Source of the DNA: Clostridium nigeriense
Lineage (GTDB): Bacteria; Bacillota; Clostridia; Clostridiales; Clostridiaceae
Assembly (NCBI RefSeq): GCF_900086595.1
Contig: NZ_LT575472.1
Coordinates: 1,881,971 to 1,945,970, forward strand
Direction of reading: 5' to 3'
DNA: 64,000 bases
Positions 9,772 through 19,545 of the stretch are shown piece by piece. A model generated the notes under the pieces. That model was not told the DNA's origin. It did not search any database and saw nothing but the letters and a program-made list of their open reading frames with translations. The first letter of the stretch is position 1; each line of letters begins with the position of its first letter. The position numbers and the translations under genes were made by a program.

Positions 9772-9800
9772 TTGTTATATTTTAAAGATAATCATATTAT
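9772..9800 (+). promoter_or_regulatory. Sigma-A-type promoter candidate for the M16 peptidase operon
   Basis: TTGTTA at 9772-9777 and TATTAT at 9795-9800 are separated by 17 bases, about 44 bases before the start codon at 9844. The rest of the 284-bp divergent region is A/T-rich with no other clear signal. Confidence 0.5.
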
Positions 9801-9843
9801 ACTTAAAATAAGCTTAAATAATATGAGGGATAGGTGGACTTGA

Positions 9844-11085
9844 ATGTTTAAATTGAATTTTGATGTTAAAAGACATTTTTTAGATAATGGATTAGAAGTA
9901 ATAACTATAAAGAAGGATACTAAGATTACGTCAATTAATGTTGGTGTTAGAGTTGGCTCTCTTTATGAAGAAATGCATGAGAAGGGTATATCTCATTTTA
10001 TAGAACATATGCTTTTTAAAGGGACTAAAACAAGAAATTACGAAGAATTAAATGATGCTTTGGAGTTTTTAGGTGGGGAGTATAATGCATATACTGATTA
10101 TACATCAACGGTTTATACCATTAGCTGTTTAGAGGAAGAACTTAAAAATGCTATAGGGATATTAGGGGATATGATAATAAATCCAGAATTTAATAAAGGG
10201 GAATTAGAAAAAGAAAGAGGAGTTATACTTGCTGAAATTAGAGCAAGTAAAGATGATATAGAGGATTTAAGTTTTAAAAGAACTAATGAAATTGCTTTTA
10301 AGGAAAATCCATTAAGGTTTGATGTAGCTGGATTAGAGGAGAATGTTAAAACTTATAAAAGAGAAGATTTATTAAAATACTATAAAAAATATTATACTTC
10401 AAATAATTCTTTAGTTACAATTGTATCCTCTTATGACCATGAGGATGCATTAAAAGAAATAAAAAAAGTTTTTTCGTCTTGGGAACCTGGAGAAAAAGTA
10501 AATAAAAAAGTTATAGAAGAAAATAATATTCCTAAACTTGTTACAACAATAAAAGAAAATATAGAGCAAAACACAATAGTATATTTATATACATTCTACA
10601 ATTTAAATAAAGAGCTAGAATTACCTCTTAGAATTTTAAATCATAGACTTGGAGAAAGCTCCAACTCTCTTTTATTTAGAGAAGTAAGAGAAAAAAGGGG
10701 ACTTGCCTATGATATATATACTAGTATAGATATGACTAATAATGTTAAGACTTTATATATCTATACAGCTGTAGGTGAAGATGATTTAGATTCTGCAATT
10801 GAGGCAATTGATGAGACTATTACACAAATTAAGAATGGAAAACTTTCTATAGGAGAAAAGGACTTAGAGCTTATGAAAAAAGTTCATAAGACAGCAGTTA
10901 TTTCAACTTTAGAAGATCCATCAGAACTATGTAACTATATGCTTCATCAAGGGTTAGATGGTGAAGATATTTATGAATTTGTAGATGATATGGAAAAATT
11001 AAATAGTTTAGACATTAAAAAGATTCATGATGTTGCAAATAGTGTTTTAAATGATCCTACAATTCATATACTGAAATCTAATTAA
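9844..11085 (+). CDS. M16-family zinc peptidase
   Basis: A 413-residue insulinase/processing-protease-type peptidase. The inverted zinc motif HFIEH is at residues 51-55, and the downstream Glu ligand lies in ERGVILAEI near residue 131. The second half has the M16 C-terminal fold with the REVREKRGLAYDI segment typical of clostridial and bacillar members. The substrate is unknown; relatives degrade peptides or mature exported ones. It is probably the first gene of an operon with recX 13 bases downstream and the transglutaminase-like gene. Confidence 0.92.
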   Translation: MFKLNFDVKRHFLDNGLEVITIKKDTKITSINVGVRVGSLYEEMHEKGISHFIEHMLFKGTKTRNYEELNDALEFLGGEYNAYTDYTSTVYTISCLEEELKNAIGILGDMIINPEFNKGELEKERGVILAEIRASKDDIEDLSFKRTNEIAFKENPLRFDVAGLEENVKTYKREDLLKYYKKYYTSNNSLVTIVSSYDHEDALKEIKKVFSSWEPGEKVNKKVIEENNIPKLVTTIKENIEQNTIVYLYTFYNLNKELELPLRILNHRLGESSNSLLFREVREKRGLAYDIYTSIDMTNNVKTLYIYTAVGEDDLDSAIEAIDETITQIKNGKLSIGEKDLELMKKVHKTAVISTLEDPSELCNYMLHQGLDGEDIYEFVDDMEKLNSLDIKKIHDVANSVLNDPTIHILKSN

Positions 11086-11098
11086 AAAGAGGATAAAT

Positions 11099-11734
11099 AT
11101 GAATATAATTACTAAAATTGAAGTACAAAAGAGAAATAAAGATAGAGCAAATATTTATATTGATAATGAGTATGCTTTTTCCTTAAGTAACGAATTAGTT
11201 TATAAGGAAGGACTTAAGACTAATGAAAAAATTAATATTGAAGAGATACAGGTTATTGCAAAGGAAGATAATTATTTAAAATGTAAAAATACTGCATTAA
11301 GGATAGTTGAAAAAACCTTTAAGAGTGAAAAAGAGTTAAGGGATAAACTTATTTTAAAGGGATACGAAAATGAAGAAATAGATAAAACTATAAAATTTTT
11401 AAAAAAATATAGTTTTATATCTGATGATAATTATACAAAAATGTATGTTAAGGATAAGAGTAGACTTCAAGGCAAAAAAAAGATTAAATATGACTTAATG
11501 AAAAAGGGAATAAGTGAAAATATAATAGAGGAAGAAATTTCTAATATTGATAGAGATGATGAAAGAGAAACAGCATATAATTTAGCAATAAAAAAATATA
11601 ATACAATAGCCAAGAGAGAAGATGATAAGTTTAAATTATCACAAAAGCTATATAGATACCTTTTAACTAAGGGCTATGATTATGATACAGTTTCATATGC
11701 TGTAAAAAAAGTTACAACTATAGATGATATTTAA
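11099..11734 (+). CDS. recX: Regulatory protein RecX
   Basis: A 211-residue all-helical protein with tandem three-helix repeats (ALRIVEKTFKSEKELRDKLILKGY; KGISENIIEEEI; YRYLLTKGYDYDTVSYAVKK), characteristic of RecX. RecX binds RecA filaments and limits recombinase activity. The length is typical of Firmicutes. GAGGATAA precedes the ATG, 13 bases after the peptidase stop. recA is not in the window. Confidence 0.9.
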   Translation: MNIITKIEVQKRNKDRANIYIDNEYAFSLSNELVYKEGLKTNEKINIEEIQVIAKEDNYLKCKNTALRIVEKTFKSEKELRDKLILKGYENEEIDKTIKFLKKYSFISDDNYTKMYVKDKSRLQGKKKIKYDLMKKGISENIIEEEISNIDRDDERETAYNLAIKKYNTIAKREDDKFKLSQKLYRYLLTKGYDYDTVSYAVKKVTTIDDI

Positions 11735-11757
11735 ATTATTTTAAAGGAGAGACATTA

Positions 11758-12828
11758 ATGATTGCATACTTACCACATATCATATGTGCCTTATTAATGA
11801 TTTTTTCAATGAAAGATAGTATTAAGGGTTCTTTAGAAGACGAAAGTGCAAAATATTCATTAAATAGGTTAATATATTATTTCTCCATATTCGTAACATT
11901 TTTAATTATGCTTTTAAATTTAGAAAAAATATATTTATCAATTTTACAATTTATAAGTAATAACCCTAATTTAATGATTTTAAATAATAATTTATTTAAG
12001 GCATTAATTTTGGGAACTGTATTTCTTTTAATTCAATCTATAATTTATTTATTGCTAAAGTGGCTAAATGAACCTCTAACAAAGGCATATAATATACTTC
12101 TTAATAATGGGAAAATAAGAATAGTTATATTTTCTACTATATTTGGTTTTATAAAAGGTTTAGTAGTTATATTAATAATGTTTATGGGGATTATTACATA
12201 CAACTCTACTTTTGGTAGAGAAATGAAAATAAATCTTTTTAAAAACATAAAAGGATATAATACCTTAGAAAATATAGTTAATATAAATAAGCCTATTTTA
12301 TCATATAGTGATTTTAAGGAGTATTTACCTTCTAATTCAAATGTTATAGTATATTATAATGGAGTTACTTTAGAAGATGGAATAAAGTCATTACCTGAAA
12401 TAGATGAAAAAGCAAAAGAAATAGTAAGTAGTGCTAAAAGCGATAGAGAAAAAGCTAAAAGATTATATGCTTGGATTGGGTCTAATATAAAATATGACTT
12501 TAATAAGGCAGAAAAGGCTCTTGGACCAGAAGGAGTAAGCAATAGTGGTGCAATAGAAGCTTGGAATACTAGAAGTGGAATATGCTTTGATTACGCCTGC
12601 CTTTATGTTGCAATGGCAAAAAGTGTTGGACTAGGAACTAGAATAATAACCGGCGAAGCATACGATGGGCAAAATTATGGACCACATGCTTGGAATGAAG
12701 TTTTCTTAGAAGATGAAGGACTATGGGTTAATGTTGATCCTACTTTTTATTTATCAGGAGATTATTTTGATAATATAGATTTTAATAAAGATCATTTAAA
12801 TGCCGAAATTGCAGGGGAATGGAGGTAG
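11758..12828 (+). CDS. Membrane-anchored transglutaminase-like protein
   Basis: A 356-residue protein. The N-terminal third has four or five hydrophobic segments (up to about residue 150). The C-terminal part is a transglutaminase/cysteine-protease domain with the triad in SGICFDYA (Cys near 277), GPHAWNEV (His near 310) and VNVDPTF (Asp near 327). Such domains often act as peptidases or cross-linkers at the cell surface. Strong RBS AAAGGAGAG. It ends the recX operon; the following 170 bases contain a terminator. Confidence 0.85.
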   Translation: MIAYLPHIICALLMIFSMKDSIKGSLEDESAKYSLNRLIYYFSIFVTFLIMLLNLEKIYLSILQFISNNPNLMILNNNLFKALILGTVFLLIQSIIYLLLKWLNEPLTKAYNILLNNGKIRIVIFSTIFGFIKGLVVILIMFMGIITYNSTFGREMKINLFKNIKGYNTLENIVNINKPILSYSDFKEYLPSNSNVIVYYNGVTLEDGIKSLPEIDEKAKEIVSSAKSDREKAKRLYAWIGSNIKYDFNKAEKALGPEGVSNSGAIEAWNTRSGICFDYACLYVAMAKSVGLGTRIITGEAYDGQNYGPHAWNEVFLEDEGLWVNVDPTFYLSGDYFDNIDFNKDHLNAEIAGEWR

Positions 12829-12940
12829 GAGCCAAGCTACTAATTAAAAATTAATAATGGAAAATAAAGGACAGAATTCTTTAGGATTACTAAAATTTTT
12901 AATATATGATTATTATTTAATAGAAAGTTTAAGTAAAAAT

Positions 12941-13006
12941 AATCCAATAATATGAGTTAATCTATTTTATTAATTAGAATAGAAAACTTATATTATTGGA
13001 TTTTTT
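12941..13006. terminator. Long-stem bidirectional terminator
   Basis: AATCCAATAATAT near 12941 pairs with ATATTATTGGATT near 12990-13002, with a T run on the plus side and A-rich sequence on the other. It separates convergent genes. Confidence 0.75.
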
Positions 13007-13370
13007 AGTTCGAAATATCCCACTTTTTATTTTTCGCCATAATTAAATTAATTGCTTTTTCACAATCTGTATCGCTAGAGTCTAGAGACCAAGCAATATT
13101 AAAATAAATCAAAGCCTTTTTTACATCTTCTTTCATAGCATAGCAATAAGCTAAATTGAAATAGTACTTACTTTCTTGTTGCATGGATAAAGCTGTTTTT
13201 ATCATCTCAATTGCTTTATCAAAATCTTTAGTTTTTATATAACAAACTCCTGAATTATAATAAGAACAAGCAGTATTTTCATTATTATCTATAGCTGTTT
13301 TATAAAATTCAATAGCTTTTTCATATTCTTTAAGATTATAATATTTATTTCCTTCATTAAAGAAATTCAT
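13005..13370 (-). CDS. Small tetratricopeptide-repeat protein
   Basis: A 121-residue protein made of about three TPR units (NKYYNLKEYEKAIEFYKTAI; CYIKTKDFDKAIEMIKTAL; LAYCYAMKEDVKKALIYFNIAW) with the usual Tyr, Gly/Ala and Pro-like spacing. TPR proteins act as protein-binding scaffolds; the partner is unknown. AGGAGGAC precedes the ATG. It is monocistronic. Confidence 0.85.
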   Translation of the reverse strand: MNFFNEGNKYYNLKEYEKAIEFYKTAIDNNENTACSYYNSGVCYIKTKDFDKAIEMIKTALSMQQESKYYFNLAYCYAMKEDVKKALIYFNIAWSLDSSDTDCEKAINLIMAKNKKWDISN

Positions 13371-13593
13371 ATAGTCCTCCTAGATTTAATTATTATGTTA
13401 TTAAAATTATTTCCATATTTATAAGTTAATATTCAATATATGAAGTTAATAGAAAATTTGAGAATGAAACAGTGACTTTTATATAAATAATATAATTCGA
13501 CAAAGTTTTTAAAAATTACTTTATTTTTTTATGTTTCTTTAATATAATGTATTTATATTTTTTTAGTGGACTTTATAGAGCGGGAGAGATGGT

Positions 13594-14538
13594 ATGTATA
13601 ATAATGATTCTTATATTTTAGTATTAGGGGCATCAATAGTAGATATTATAGGTTTTAGTAGAAAAAAATATAATCAAAGAGATTCTATACCAGGGCAAAT
13701 AAAAATATCTTTAGGTGGAGTTTGCAGAAATATTGCTGAAAATTTAGCAAGAGTTAATGTAAATACAGAATTTATATCAATTTTGGGCGGAGACGATCAA
13801 GGAAAAAACATTATAGATAATTCTAAAAAAATAGGATATAGTATGAAACATTCATTAATATTAGAGAATGAATATACACCAACTTATATGGCTATTTTAA
13901 ATGAAAATGGAGAAATGGAATCTGCTATTGTAGATATGGAATGTTTAAACAAAATGGATAGGGCTTTTATCGACTCTAAAGCAGATGTAATTGAAAATGC
14001 GGAATATGTAATTTTAGATGCTGATAATCCTGAATTGTTGGAATACATTTTAACTAAGTTTTATGGAAAGACTAAATTTATTTTGGACCCAGTATCTGCA
14101 ACTAAAGCTAAAAAAGTGAGTCACTTAATTAAATATTTTCATACAGTAAAACCAAATAGGTTAGAAACAGAATTTTTATGTGGATTTAAAATTGAAAATG
14201 ATGAAGATTTACTTAAAGCTGCAAATCACTTTATATCATTAGGCGTAGAGAATGTATTTATAAGCTTAGATGCAGATGGAATATACTATAAAAATTATAC
14301 CGAAGAAGGTAAGATTAAAACTACTTGTGTTGAAGTCAAGAATGTTACAGGAGCTGGAGATTCTTTTGTAGCTGGTGTTGGATATGGGTATATGAATAAT
14401 CTTTCTATAAAAGACACAGTAAAATACGCTATAGCTATGTCTATAGCAACAATAATACATGAAGAAACTATAAATCCAAGTATGAGTGAAGATTTTATAA
14501 ATGAATTTATAAAAGAAATGAGCTGGATTGAAGGTTAA
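13594..14538 (+). CDS. PfkB-family kinase, pseudouridine-kinase-like
   Basis: A 314-residue ribokinase-fold kinase. GGVCRNIAENLARV near residue 48 is the N-terminal PfkB signature in the form often seen in pseudouridine kinases, and NVTGAGDSFVAGVGYG near 250 is the C-terminal signature with the catalytic Asp. Pseudouridine kinase makes pseudouridine 5'-phosphate; its usual partner psuG is not adjacent, so another nucleoside or sugar is possible. GCGGGAGAG precedes the ATG. Confidence 0.8.
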   Translation: MYNNDSYILVLGASIVDIIGFSRKKYNQRDSIPGQIKISLGGVCRNIAENLARVNVNTEFISILGGDDQGKNIIDNSKKIGYSMKHSLILENEYTPTYMAILNENGEMESAIVDMECLNKMDRAFIDSKADVIENAEYVILDADNPELLEYILTKFYGKTKFILDPVSATKAKKVSHLIKYFHTVKPNRLETEFLCGFKIENDEDLLKAANHFISLGVENVFISLDADGIYYKNYTEEGKIKTTCVEVKNVTGAGDSFVAGVGYGYMNNLSIKDTVKYAIAMSIATIIHEETINPSMSEDFINEFIKEMSWIEG

Positions 14539-14596
14539 TTACATAAAATATATCTCTTTTACATAAGCTAATGATACAAGCACGGAGGTGAAAGAG

Positions 14597-14722
14597 ATGA
14601 GTAAGAAGCCTAAGAATAGTCATAAAAAACATATTAATCACAATCCACAAGTAGAGAGTGTAAAAGCAGCTTTTGGAGAACCAAAGGCAAAGGAACACGA
14701 TCCAAAGGATTTTAAAATTTAA
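14597..14722 (+). CDS. Small His/Lys-rich conserved-type protein
   Basis: A 41-codon gene with a strong CGGAGGTG eight bases before the ATG and a terminator directly after it. The product starts MSKKPKNSHKKH, continues with an AAFGEP-type segment and ends KEHDPKDFKI. It is strongly hydrophilic with five His. It resembles the short clostridial proteins annotated as CPC_1213 family, but I am working from memory of that family. The function is unknown. Confidence 0.7.
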   Translation: MSKKPKNSHKKHINHNPQVESVKAAFGEPKAKEHDPKDFKI

Positions 14723-14740
14723 GATAAAAATATTTTAATT

Positions 14741-14766
14741 AAGCTACCTTAAAGGTAGCTTTTCTA
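14741..14766 (+). terminator. Intrinsic terminator
   Basis: AAGCTACC and GGTAGCTTTT arms around a TTAA loop, after the small 41-residue gene. Confidence 0.85.
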
Positions 14767-14794
14767 CTTTTATATTTAATTGTATAGTAGAATA

Positions 14795-14823
14795 TTGACA
14801 AACAGAATAATATATTATAAGAT
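14795..14823 (+). promoter_or_regulatory. Promoter of the valS T-box transcript
   Basis: Consensus TTGACA at 14795-14800 is followed after 17 bases by TAAGAT at 14818-14823. It sits directly upstream of the T-box stem I. Confidence 0.65.
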
Positions 14824-14844
14824 AACCTTACAAAATCATATATT

Positions 14845-15085
14845 AAAAGCAATGAGAAAGAGGAGTAGGGAATACTGCATATTAAAGAGAATGAAGGTCA
14901 CTGGCTGAAAGCCTTCTATATTAAAGTATCCTGAAGGTAGCTTTTGAGCATCTTTACTGAACTAAAGTAGGTAAAGGCGGCGGTCTTAGTCGTTAATAAA
15001 TAAAGAGCTTAATATAATTTTTTATGTTAAGAAAAAAGGTGGTACCGCGAGACTTCGTCCTTTTGTGATGAAGGCTCTTTTTTTA
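14845..15085 (+). ncRNA. T-box riboswitch (valine)
   Basis: A tRNA-sensing leader. Stem I starts with AAAAGC (14845-14850) pairing with GCTTTT at 14940-14945, and an inner helix GGAATACT/AGTATCC. On the 3' side of the specifier loop, GAAGGTAGC places a Val GTA codon at 14937-14939. The conserved T-box sequence GGTGGTACCGCG lies at 15039-15050. It is followed by a terminator with arms GAGxCTTCxTC and GAxGAAGxCTC and a T7 run. Uncharged tRNA-Val would favour the antiterminator and expression of valS. Confidence 0.95.
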
Positions 15086-15181
15086 TTCAAAAAAATAGTT
15101 TTAATGTTATTTTAAATTTTAATTATAAGAAATTAAATATCATTAGATTTTAAATACTAGGAAAATAAAGGAGGAACACAT

Positions 15182-17824
15182 ATGTCTGAAAAGAAAAATT
15201 TAGCCACAACTTATAGCCCAAAAGACTTTGAAGAAAGAATATATAAAAATTGGGAAGATAAAAAATATTTCACACCTGTAGTAGATAAAAATAAAAAGCC
15301 ATTTTCAATTGTTATGCCACCACCAAATATAACTGGAAAGCTTCACTTAGGTCATGCTCTTGATAATACTCTTCAAGATATGCTTATAAGATTTAAGAGA
15401 ATGCAAGGATATTCAACTTTATGGTTACCAGGACAGGACCATGCTTCAATTGCAACAGAAGTTAAGGTTGAAAATGAACTTCTTAAAGAAGGTTTAGTTA
15501 AAAAAGAAATGGGAAGAGAAGCCTTCCTTGAAAAAGTTTGGGAATGGGCAGATGAATATAGAGGAACTATAAGAAATCAGCTTAAGAAAATGGGAGTTTC
15601 TTGTGACTTTTCAAGAGAAGCCTTTACTATGGATGAAAACTTAAATAAAGCAGTTAGAACTGTTTTTGTTAAGTTATATAACGAAGGTTTAATTTATCAA
15701 GGAAATAGAATAACTAACTGGTGTCCAAAGTGTTCAACAGCACTTTCAGATGCAGAAATAGAATATGAAGAACAAGATGGCTTCTTCTGGCATATAAATT
15801 ATCCATTAGCTGATGGTAGTGGATATTTAGAAATAGCAACTACAAGACCAGAAACATTACTTGGTGATACTGCAGTTGCTGTAAATCCAAATGATGAAAG
15901 ATTTAAAGCTCTAGTAGGTAAAATGATTAAATTACCATTAACTGATAGAGAAATTCCTATAGTTGCTGATGATTATGTAGATATTGAATTTGGAACTGGA
16001 GCTGTTAAAATAACACCAGCACATGATCCAAATGACTTCCAAGTAGGAGTTAGACATAACTTACCACAAATTAGAGTTATGGATGACCATGGAGTTATTA
16101 ATGAATTAGGTGGAAAATATCAAGGGTTAGATAGATATGAAGCAAGAAAACAAATGGTTAAAGATTTAGAGGAATTAGGTTTATTAGTAAAAGTTAAACC
16201 TCATACTCACAATGTTGGAACTCATGACAGATGTAATACTGTTATAGAACCAATAATATCTAAACAATGGTATGTTAAGATGGAATCTTTAGCAAAACCT
16301 GCAATAGAAGCAGTAAAGAGTAAAGAAACTAAATTTGTTCCTGAAAGATTTGATAAAATATACTTTAACTGGATGGAAAACATTCAAGATTGGTGTATAT
16401 CAAGACAATTGTGGTGGGGACATAGAATTCCAGTTTGGTACTGCGATGATTGTAGAGAAATTATAGTTGAAGTAGATGCACCAGAAGTTTGTCCTAAGTG
16501 TGGATCAAAACACATGCATCAAGATGAAGATGTATTAGATACTTGGTTCTCATCAGCATTATGGCCTTTCTCAACTTTAGGTTGGCCAAATAAAACAGAG
16601 GATTTAGAATATTTCTATCCAACTAATGTATTAGTTACTGGATATGATATTATCTTCTTCTGGGTTGCAAGAATGATATTCTCAGGAATACACAACATGG
16701 ATAAAACTCCTTTTGATACTGTATTAATTCATGGAATTATAAGAGATTCAGAAGGAAGAAAAATGAGTAAGTCTTTAGGGAATGGAGTAGATCCGCTTGA
16801 AGTAATAGATGAATATGGTGCTGACGCCCTAAGATTTATGCTAGTTACAGGTAACTCTCCTGGAAATGATATAAGATACATCCCTGAAAGAGTTGAAGCT
16901 GCTAGAAACTTTGCAAATAAAATGTGGAATGCATCTAGATTCGTTATGATGAACTTAGATACTGAAATAATGAAAAAGTATGAAGATTGCAAAGAATATA
17001 GCTTAGCTGACAAATGGATTCTTTCAAGAATGAATAATTTAGTTAGTGAAGTAACTGAAAATATGGAAAAATACGAACTAGGAATTGCTCTTCAAAAAGT
17101 ATATGACTTTATGTGGACTGAATTCTGTGATTGGTATATAGAATTAGTTAAGGGTGTATTATACAGTGACGATGAAAAGGCAAAGGGAATAGTTTATAAC
17201 GTTCTAAATACAGTTCTACAAACAGGACTTAAATTATTACACCCAGTAATGCCATTTATAACTGAAGAAATATTTACTACATTAACAGATGGTGAATCAA
17301 TAGTTGTTTCAAATTGGCCAGAATATAATGAAGCATTAAGAGATGATAAAGCTGAAAAAGATATGGACTTTATAATTGAAGCAATTAAGGGATTAAGAAA
17401 TGTTAGAGCAGAAATGAATGTTCCACCATCAAGAAAGGCTAAGGTTATAGCTTACACTACAAGTGAAGCAAAAGAAGCCTTTGAATCAGGAGTTAATTAT
17501 ATAGAAAAATTAGCATCTGCTTCTGAAGTAGCATTTATAGCTGATAAAAATGAAGTTCCAGAAAATGCAGTATCTTTAGTTGTTAAGGGTGGAGAATTAT
17601 TTATGCCTTTACTTGACTTAGTAGATAAGGAAAAGGAACTTGAAAGATTAAATAAAGAAAAGAAAAAATTAGAAGGTGAAGTAGAAAGAATTGATAAAAA
17701 GCTTTCTAACCAAGGCTTCGTTTCTAAAGCTCCACAAGCTGTAATTGATGGAGAAAAAGAAAAGAGAGAAAAATATCAAGAAATGCTTAATGCAGTTTTA
17801 GTAAGAATAGAAGCACTTAAGTAG
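15182..17824 (+). CDS. valS: Valyl-tRNA synthetase
   Basis: An 880-residue class I synthetase that charges tRNA-Val. The HIGH-type motif is HLGH at residues 55-58 in [15 protein letters not shown], the editing (CP1) domain follows with [10 protein letters not shown], and the KMSKS loop is complete near residues 527-531. A C-terminal coiled-coil arm (about 815-880) is typical of ValRS. AAAGGAGG precedes the ATG. Expression is controlled by the upstream T-box. Confidence 0.98.
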   Translation: MSEKKNLATTYSPKDFEERIYKNWEDKKYFTPVVDKNKKPFSIVMPPPNITGKLHLGHALDNTLQDMLIRFKRMQGYSTLWLPGQDHASIATEVKVENELLKEGLVKKEMGREAFLEKVWEWADEYRGTIRNQLKKMGVSCDFSREAFTMDENLNKAVRTVFVKLYNEGLIYQGNRITNWCPKCSTALSDAEIEYEEQDGFFWHINYPLADGSGYLEIATTRPETLLGDTAVAVNPNDERFKALVGKMIKLPLTDREIPIVADDYVDIEFGTGAVKITPAHDPNDFQVGVRHNLPQIRVMDDHGVINELGGKYQGLDRYEARKQMVKDLEELGLLVKVKPHTHNVGTHDRCNTVIEPIISKQWYVKMESLAKPAIEAVKSKETKFVPERFDKIYFNWMENIQDWCISRQLWWGHRIPVWYCDDCREIIVEVDAPEVCPKCGSKHMHQDEDVLDTWFSSALWPFSTLGWPNKTEDLEYFYPTNVLVTGYDIIFFWVARMIFSGIHNMDKTPFDTVLIHGIIRDSEGRKMSKSLGNGVDPLEVIDEYGADALRFMLVTGNSPGNDIRYIPERVEAARNFANKMWNASRFVMMNLDTEIMKKYEDCKEYSLADKWILSRMNNLVSEVTENMEKYELGIALQKVYDFMWTEFCDWYIELVKGVLYSDDEKAKGIVYNVLNTVLQTGLKLLHPVMPFITEEIFTTLTDGESIVVSNWPEYNEALRDDKAEKDMDFIIEAIKGLRNVRAEMNVPPSRKAKVIAYTTSEAKEAFESGVNYIEKLASASEVAFIADKNEVPENAVSLVVKGGELFMPLLDLVDKEKELERLNKEKKKLEGEVERIDKKLSNQGFVSKAPQAVIDGEKEKREKYQEMLNAVLVRIEALK

Positions 17825-17825
17825 A

Positions 17826-17906
17826 ATGAAAAATTAAGAATTAAAAATTTAGAATTGTGGAAGTAATTTGTTCCAAATTACCCAAATAGAATTTTTAATA
17901 ATTAAG
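17826..17906. repeat. Intergenic hairpin repeat, family B, copy 1
   Basis: An imperfect palindrome (AATTAAGAATTAAAAATT... against ...AATTTTTAATAATTAAG) with the core TAGAATTGTGGAAGTAA then TTTGTTCCAAATTA. The same core occurs at 47185-47262 within different outer arms. It lies just after valS. Confidence 0.5.
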
Positions 17907-17944
17907 AGTGTAGATTTGTAAAAATTACATTGAATTTATTTTAA

Positions 17945-17985
17945 GGGGGTATTGTTAATATAAATTTATTAGCAATATCCCTTTA
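17945..17985 (+). terminator. Terminator-like hairpin after valS
   Basis: GGGTATTGTTAATA pairs with TTATTAGCAATATCCC; only a short T run follows, so efficiency is uncertain. Confidence 0.5.
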
Positions 17986-18027
17986 TATATTACACATTAT
18001 TATTTATACTTTCAACCTTCACTTTAC

Positions 18028-18100
18028 AAAGAGATAAACATTGTATGAGGTTGACTTGGAGCGCATGCGACGGAGCAAGGAATATAATGTTTATCTCTTT
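18028..18100. repeat. Palindromic intergenic repeat, family A, copy 2
   Basis: Perfect 15-bp arms AAAGAGATAAACATT and AATGTTTATCTCTTT enclose GTTGACTTGGAGCGCATGCG ending in ACGGAG. The reverse complement of this core matches the core at 1101-1124. It lies between valS and the convergent hypothetical gene and could also act as a terminator for either. Confidence 0.7.
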
Positions 18101-18107
18101 TTGTAGG

Positions 18108-18539
18108 TTAAAAGATTTGTAAAATAGTATTTGCTATAGTACTATTTGGATATTCTTTAATTACTTCTTCTGCTATTTTAATAGCATCGTATTGTTTTAA
18201 GTAAGCAGTAGGTAGGGTTGCGAATATAAGTAGCCATTCTTTATATTTAATGTTGTTTTCATATTGTATAGCTTTTTTTATATGACTAAAGGATAGTGAT
18301 TCATAGGATAAAGGTGTTAGTACTATAAAAATATAGTATGACATTAGATAATGAGCATAGGATAATTCTTTAAGCTTATTATTTTCTTCAAGTTCATAAA
18401 TTTTATTTATAAGCCAAAAATAGAAATTGTTTTTTAAATAGTAATCACTGTTTTTTAATTCTATTAAGGTTTCTTCATTTATTTCATAAATAGATATTTT
18501 ATCTAAATTTAATTTTAAAACTTCATTTAAATCATTCAT
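18108..18539 (-). CDS. Hypothetical helical protein
   Basis: A 143-residue, soluble, Leu/Tyr/Ile-rich protein with no Cys and no signal peptide; its spacing suggests an array of helices, possibly degenerate TPR-like (AHYLMSYYIFIVL, AIKIAEEVIKEYPNSTIANTILQ). A good AAAGGAG precedes the ATG. Monocistronic, ending against repeat copy 2. No family recognised. Confidence 0.65.
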   Translation of the reverse strand: MNDLNEVLKLNLDKISIYEINEETLIELKNSDYYLKNNFYFWLINKIYELEENNKLKELSYAHYLMSYYIFIVLTPLSYESLSFSHIKKAIQYENNIKYKEWLLIFATLPTAYLKQYDAIKIAEEVIKEYPNSTIANTILQIF

Positions 18540-18582
18540 AATTTACTCCTTTAATAAACATAAGATAATAATAGTATAAAGG

Positions 18583-18611
18583 TTGACAAAGAAAATTAAA
18601 AGTGATAAAAA
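18583..18611 (+). promoter_or_regulatory. Promoter candidate for the ATP-grasp/folC operon
   Basis: TTGACA at 18583-18588, a 17-base spacer and TAAAAA at 18606-18611, about 40 bases before the start codon. Confidence 0.5.
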
Positions 18612-18651
18612 TAGGTTAATTAATACTACATAATAAGAAGGTAGGATGAAT

Positions 18652-19545
18652 ATGATAGGTTGGATAATTTATAATGGGACCTTAAATGTTCCTAAAATTA
18701 AAGAGTTAGTAAATTCTTTAGTTAATGATGCTAAGGAATTAAATATAAATTTAATTGATGTAAAAAATACTGAAATAATTCCTATGTTTTCTAGGGATGG
18801 AAAGGCAGAACTATTTTATTTAAGAAAATTAGAAAAGCCAGACTTTATAATTTTTTGGGATAAGGATGTACTTTTAGCAAGGCATTTAGAAAAAATGGGA
18901 TATAGAGTTTTTAATTCTAGCAGTGCAATTAAATATTGTGATCATAAAGGGTTGATGCATTTAACTCTTTCTAACAATAAAATAAATATGCCAAGAACTA
19001 TTCTTTCCCCGATGATATTTGATTCATCTTTAAACAATAAAGATTACTTAATAAAGTGTTATGAAACTTTTGGTGAAAGTGTAATAGTAAAGGAAGCTAT
19101 GGGTTCCTTTGGAATGCAAGTTTATTTAATAAATAATAGAGAAGACTTTATTAGTAAGGTTAATGAATTAAATAATAAAAATTCGGATTTTATAATTCAA
19201 GAAAATATTAGAAGTAGCTTTGGAAGGGATATAAGGGTTAATATAATTGGAGATAAGGTAATAGGGGCAATGCTTAGGGAGTCTGAAGTTGATTTTAGAG
19301 CTAATATTACTCAAGGTGGAAAAGGTAAATTAATAGAGCTTACTAAGGAACAAGAAGAGTTAGCATTAAAGGCTCATAAAGTATTATGCTTAGATTTTTC
19401 AGGAGTTGACTTGTTATTTGGAGAAAATGATGAACCATTACTTTGTGAAGTTAATTCTAATTTAAACTTTTTAAGCTTTGAAAAAATATGGGGAAAAAGC
19501 TTTGGGAAAAAAATATTAGAATATATATTAGGTGAAATAAAATGA
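18652..19545 (+). CDS. RimK-like ATP-grasp ligase
   Basis: A 297-residue ATP-grasp enzyme of the RimK/LysX type, which joins a carboxylate to an amino group, often glutamate or another amino acid. Visible features are DHKGLMHLTLSNNKINMP at the start of the ATP-grasp fold, the lysine strand SVIVKEAMGSFGMQV, the VNIIGDKVIGAMLRES strand, the RANITQGGKG loop and the Mg-binding CEVNSNLNF. AAGGTAGG six bases before the ATG at 18652 makes that start better than the ATG at 18646, which abuts it. Its stop overlaps the start of a divergent paralog. Confidence 0.88.
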   Translation: MIGWIIYNGTLNVPKIKELVNSLVNDAKELNINLIDVKNTEIIPMFSRDGKAELFYLRKLEKPDFIIFWDKDVLLARHLEKMGYRVFNSSSAIKYCDHKGLMHLTLSNNKINMPRTILSPMIFDSSLNNKDYLIKCYETFGESVIVKEAMGSFGMQVYLINNREDFISKVNELNNKNSDFIIQENIRSSFGRDIRVNIIGDKVIGAMLRESEVDFRANITQGGKGKLIELTKEQEELALKAHKVLCLDFSGVDLLFGENDEPLLCEVNSNLNFLSFEKIWGKSFGKKILEYILGEIK

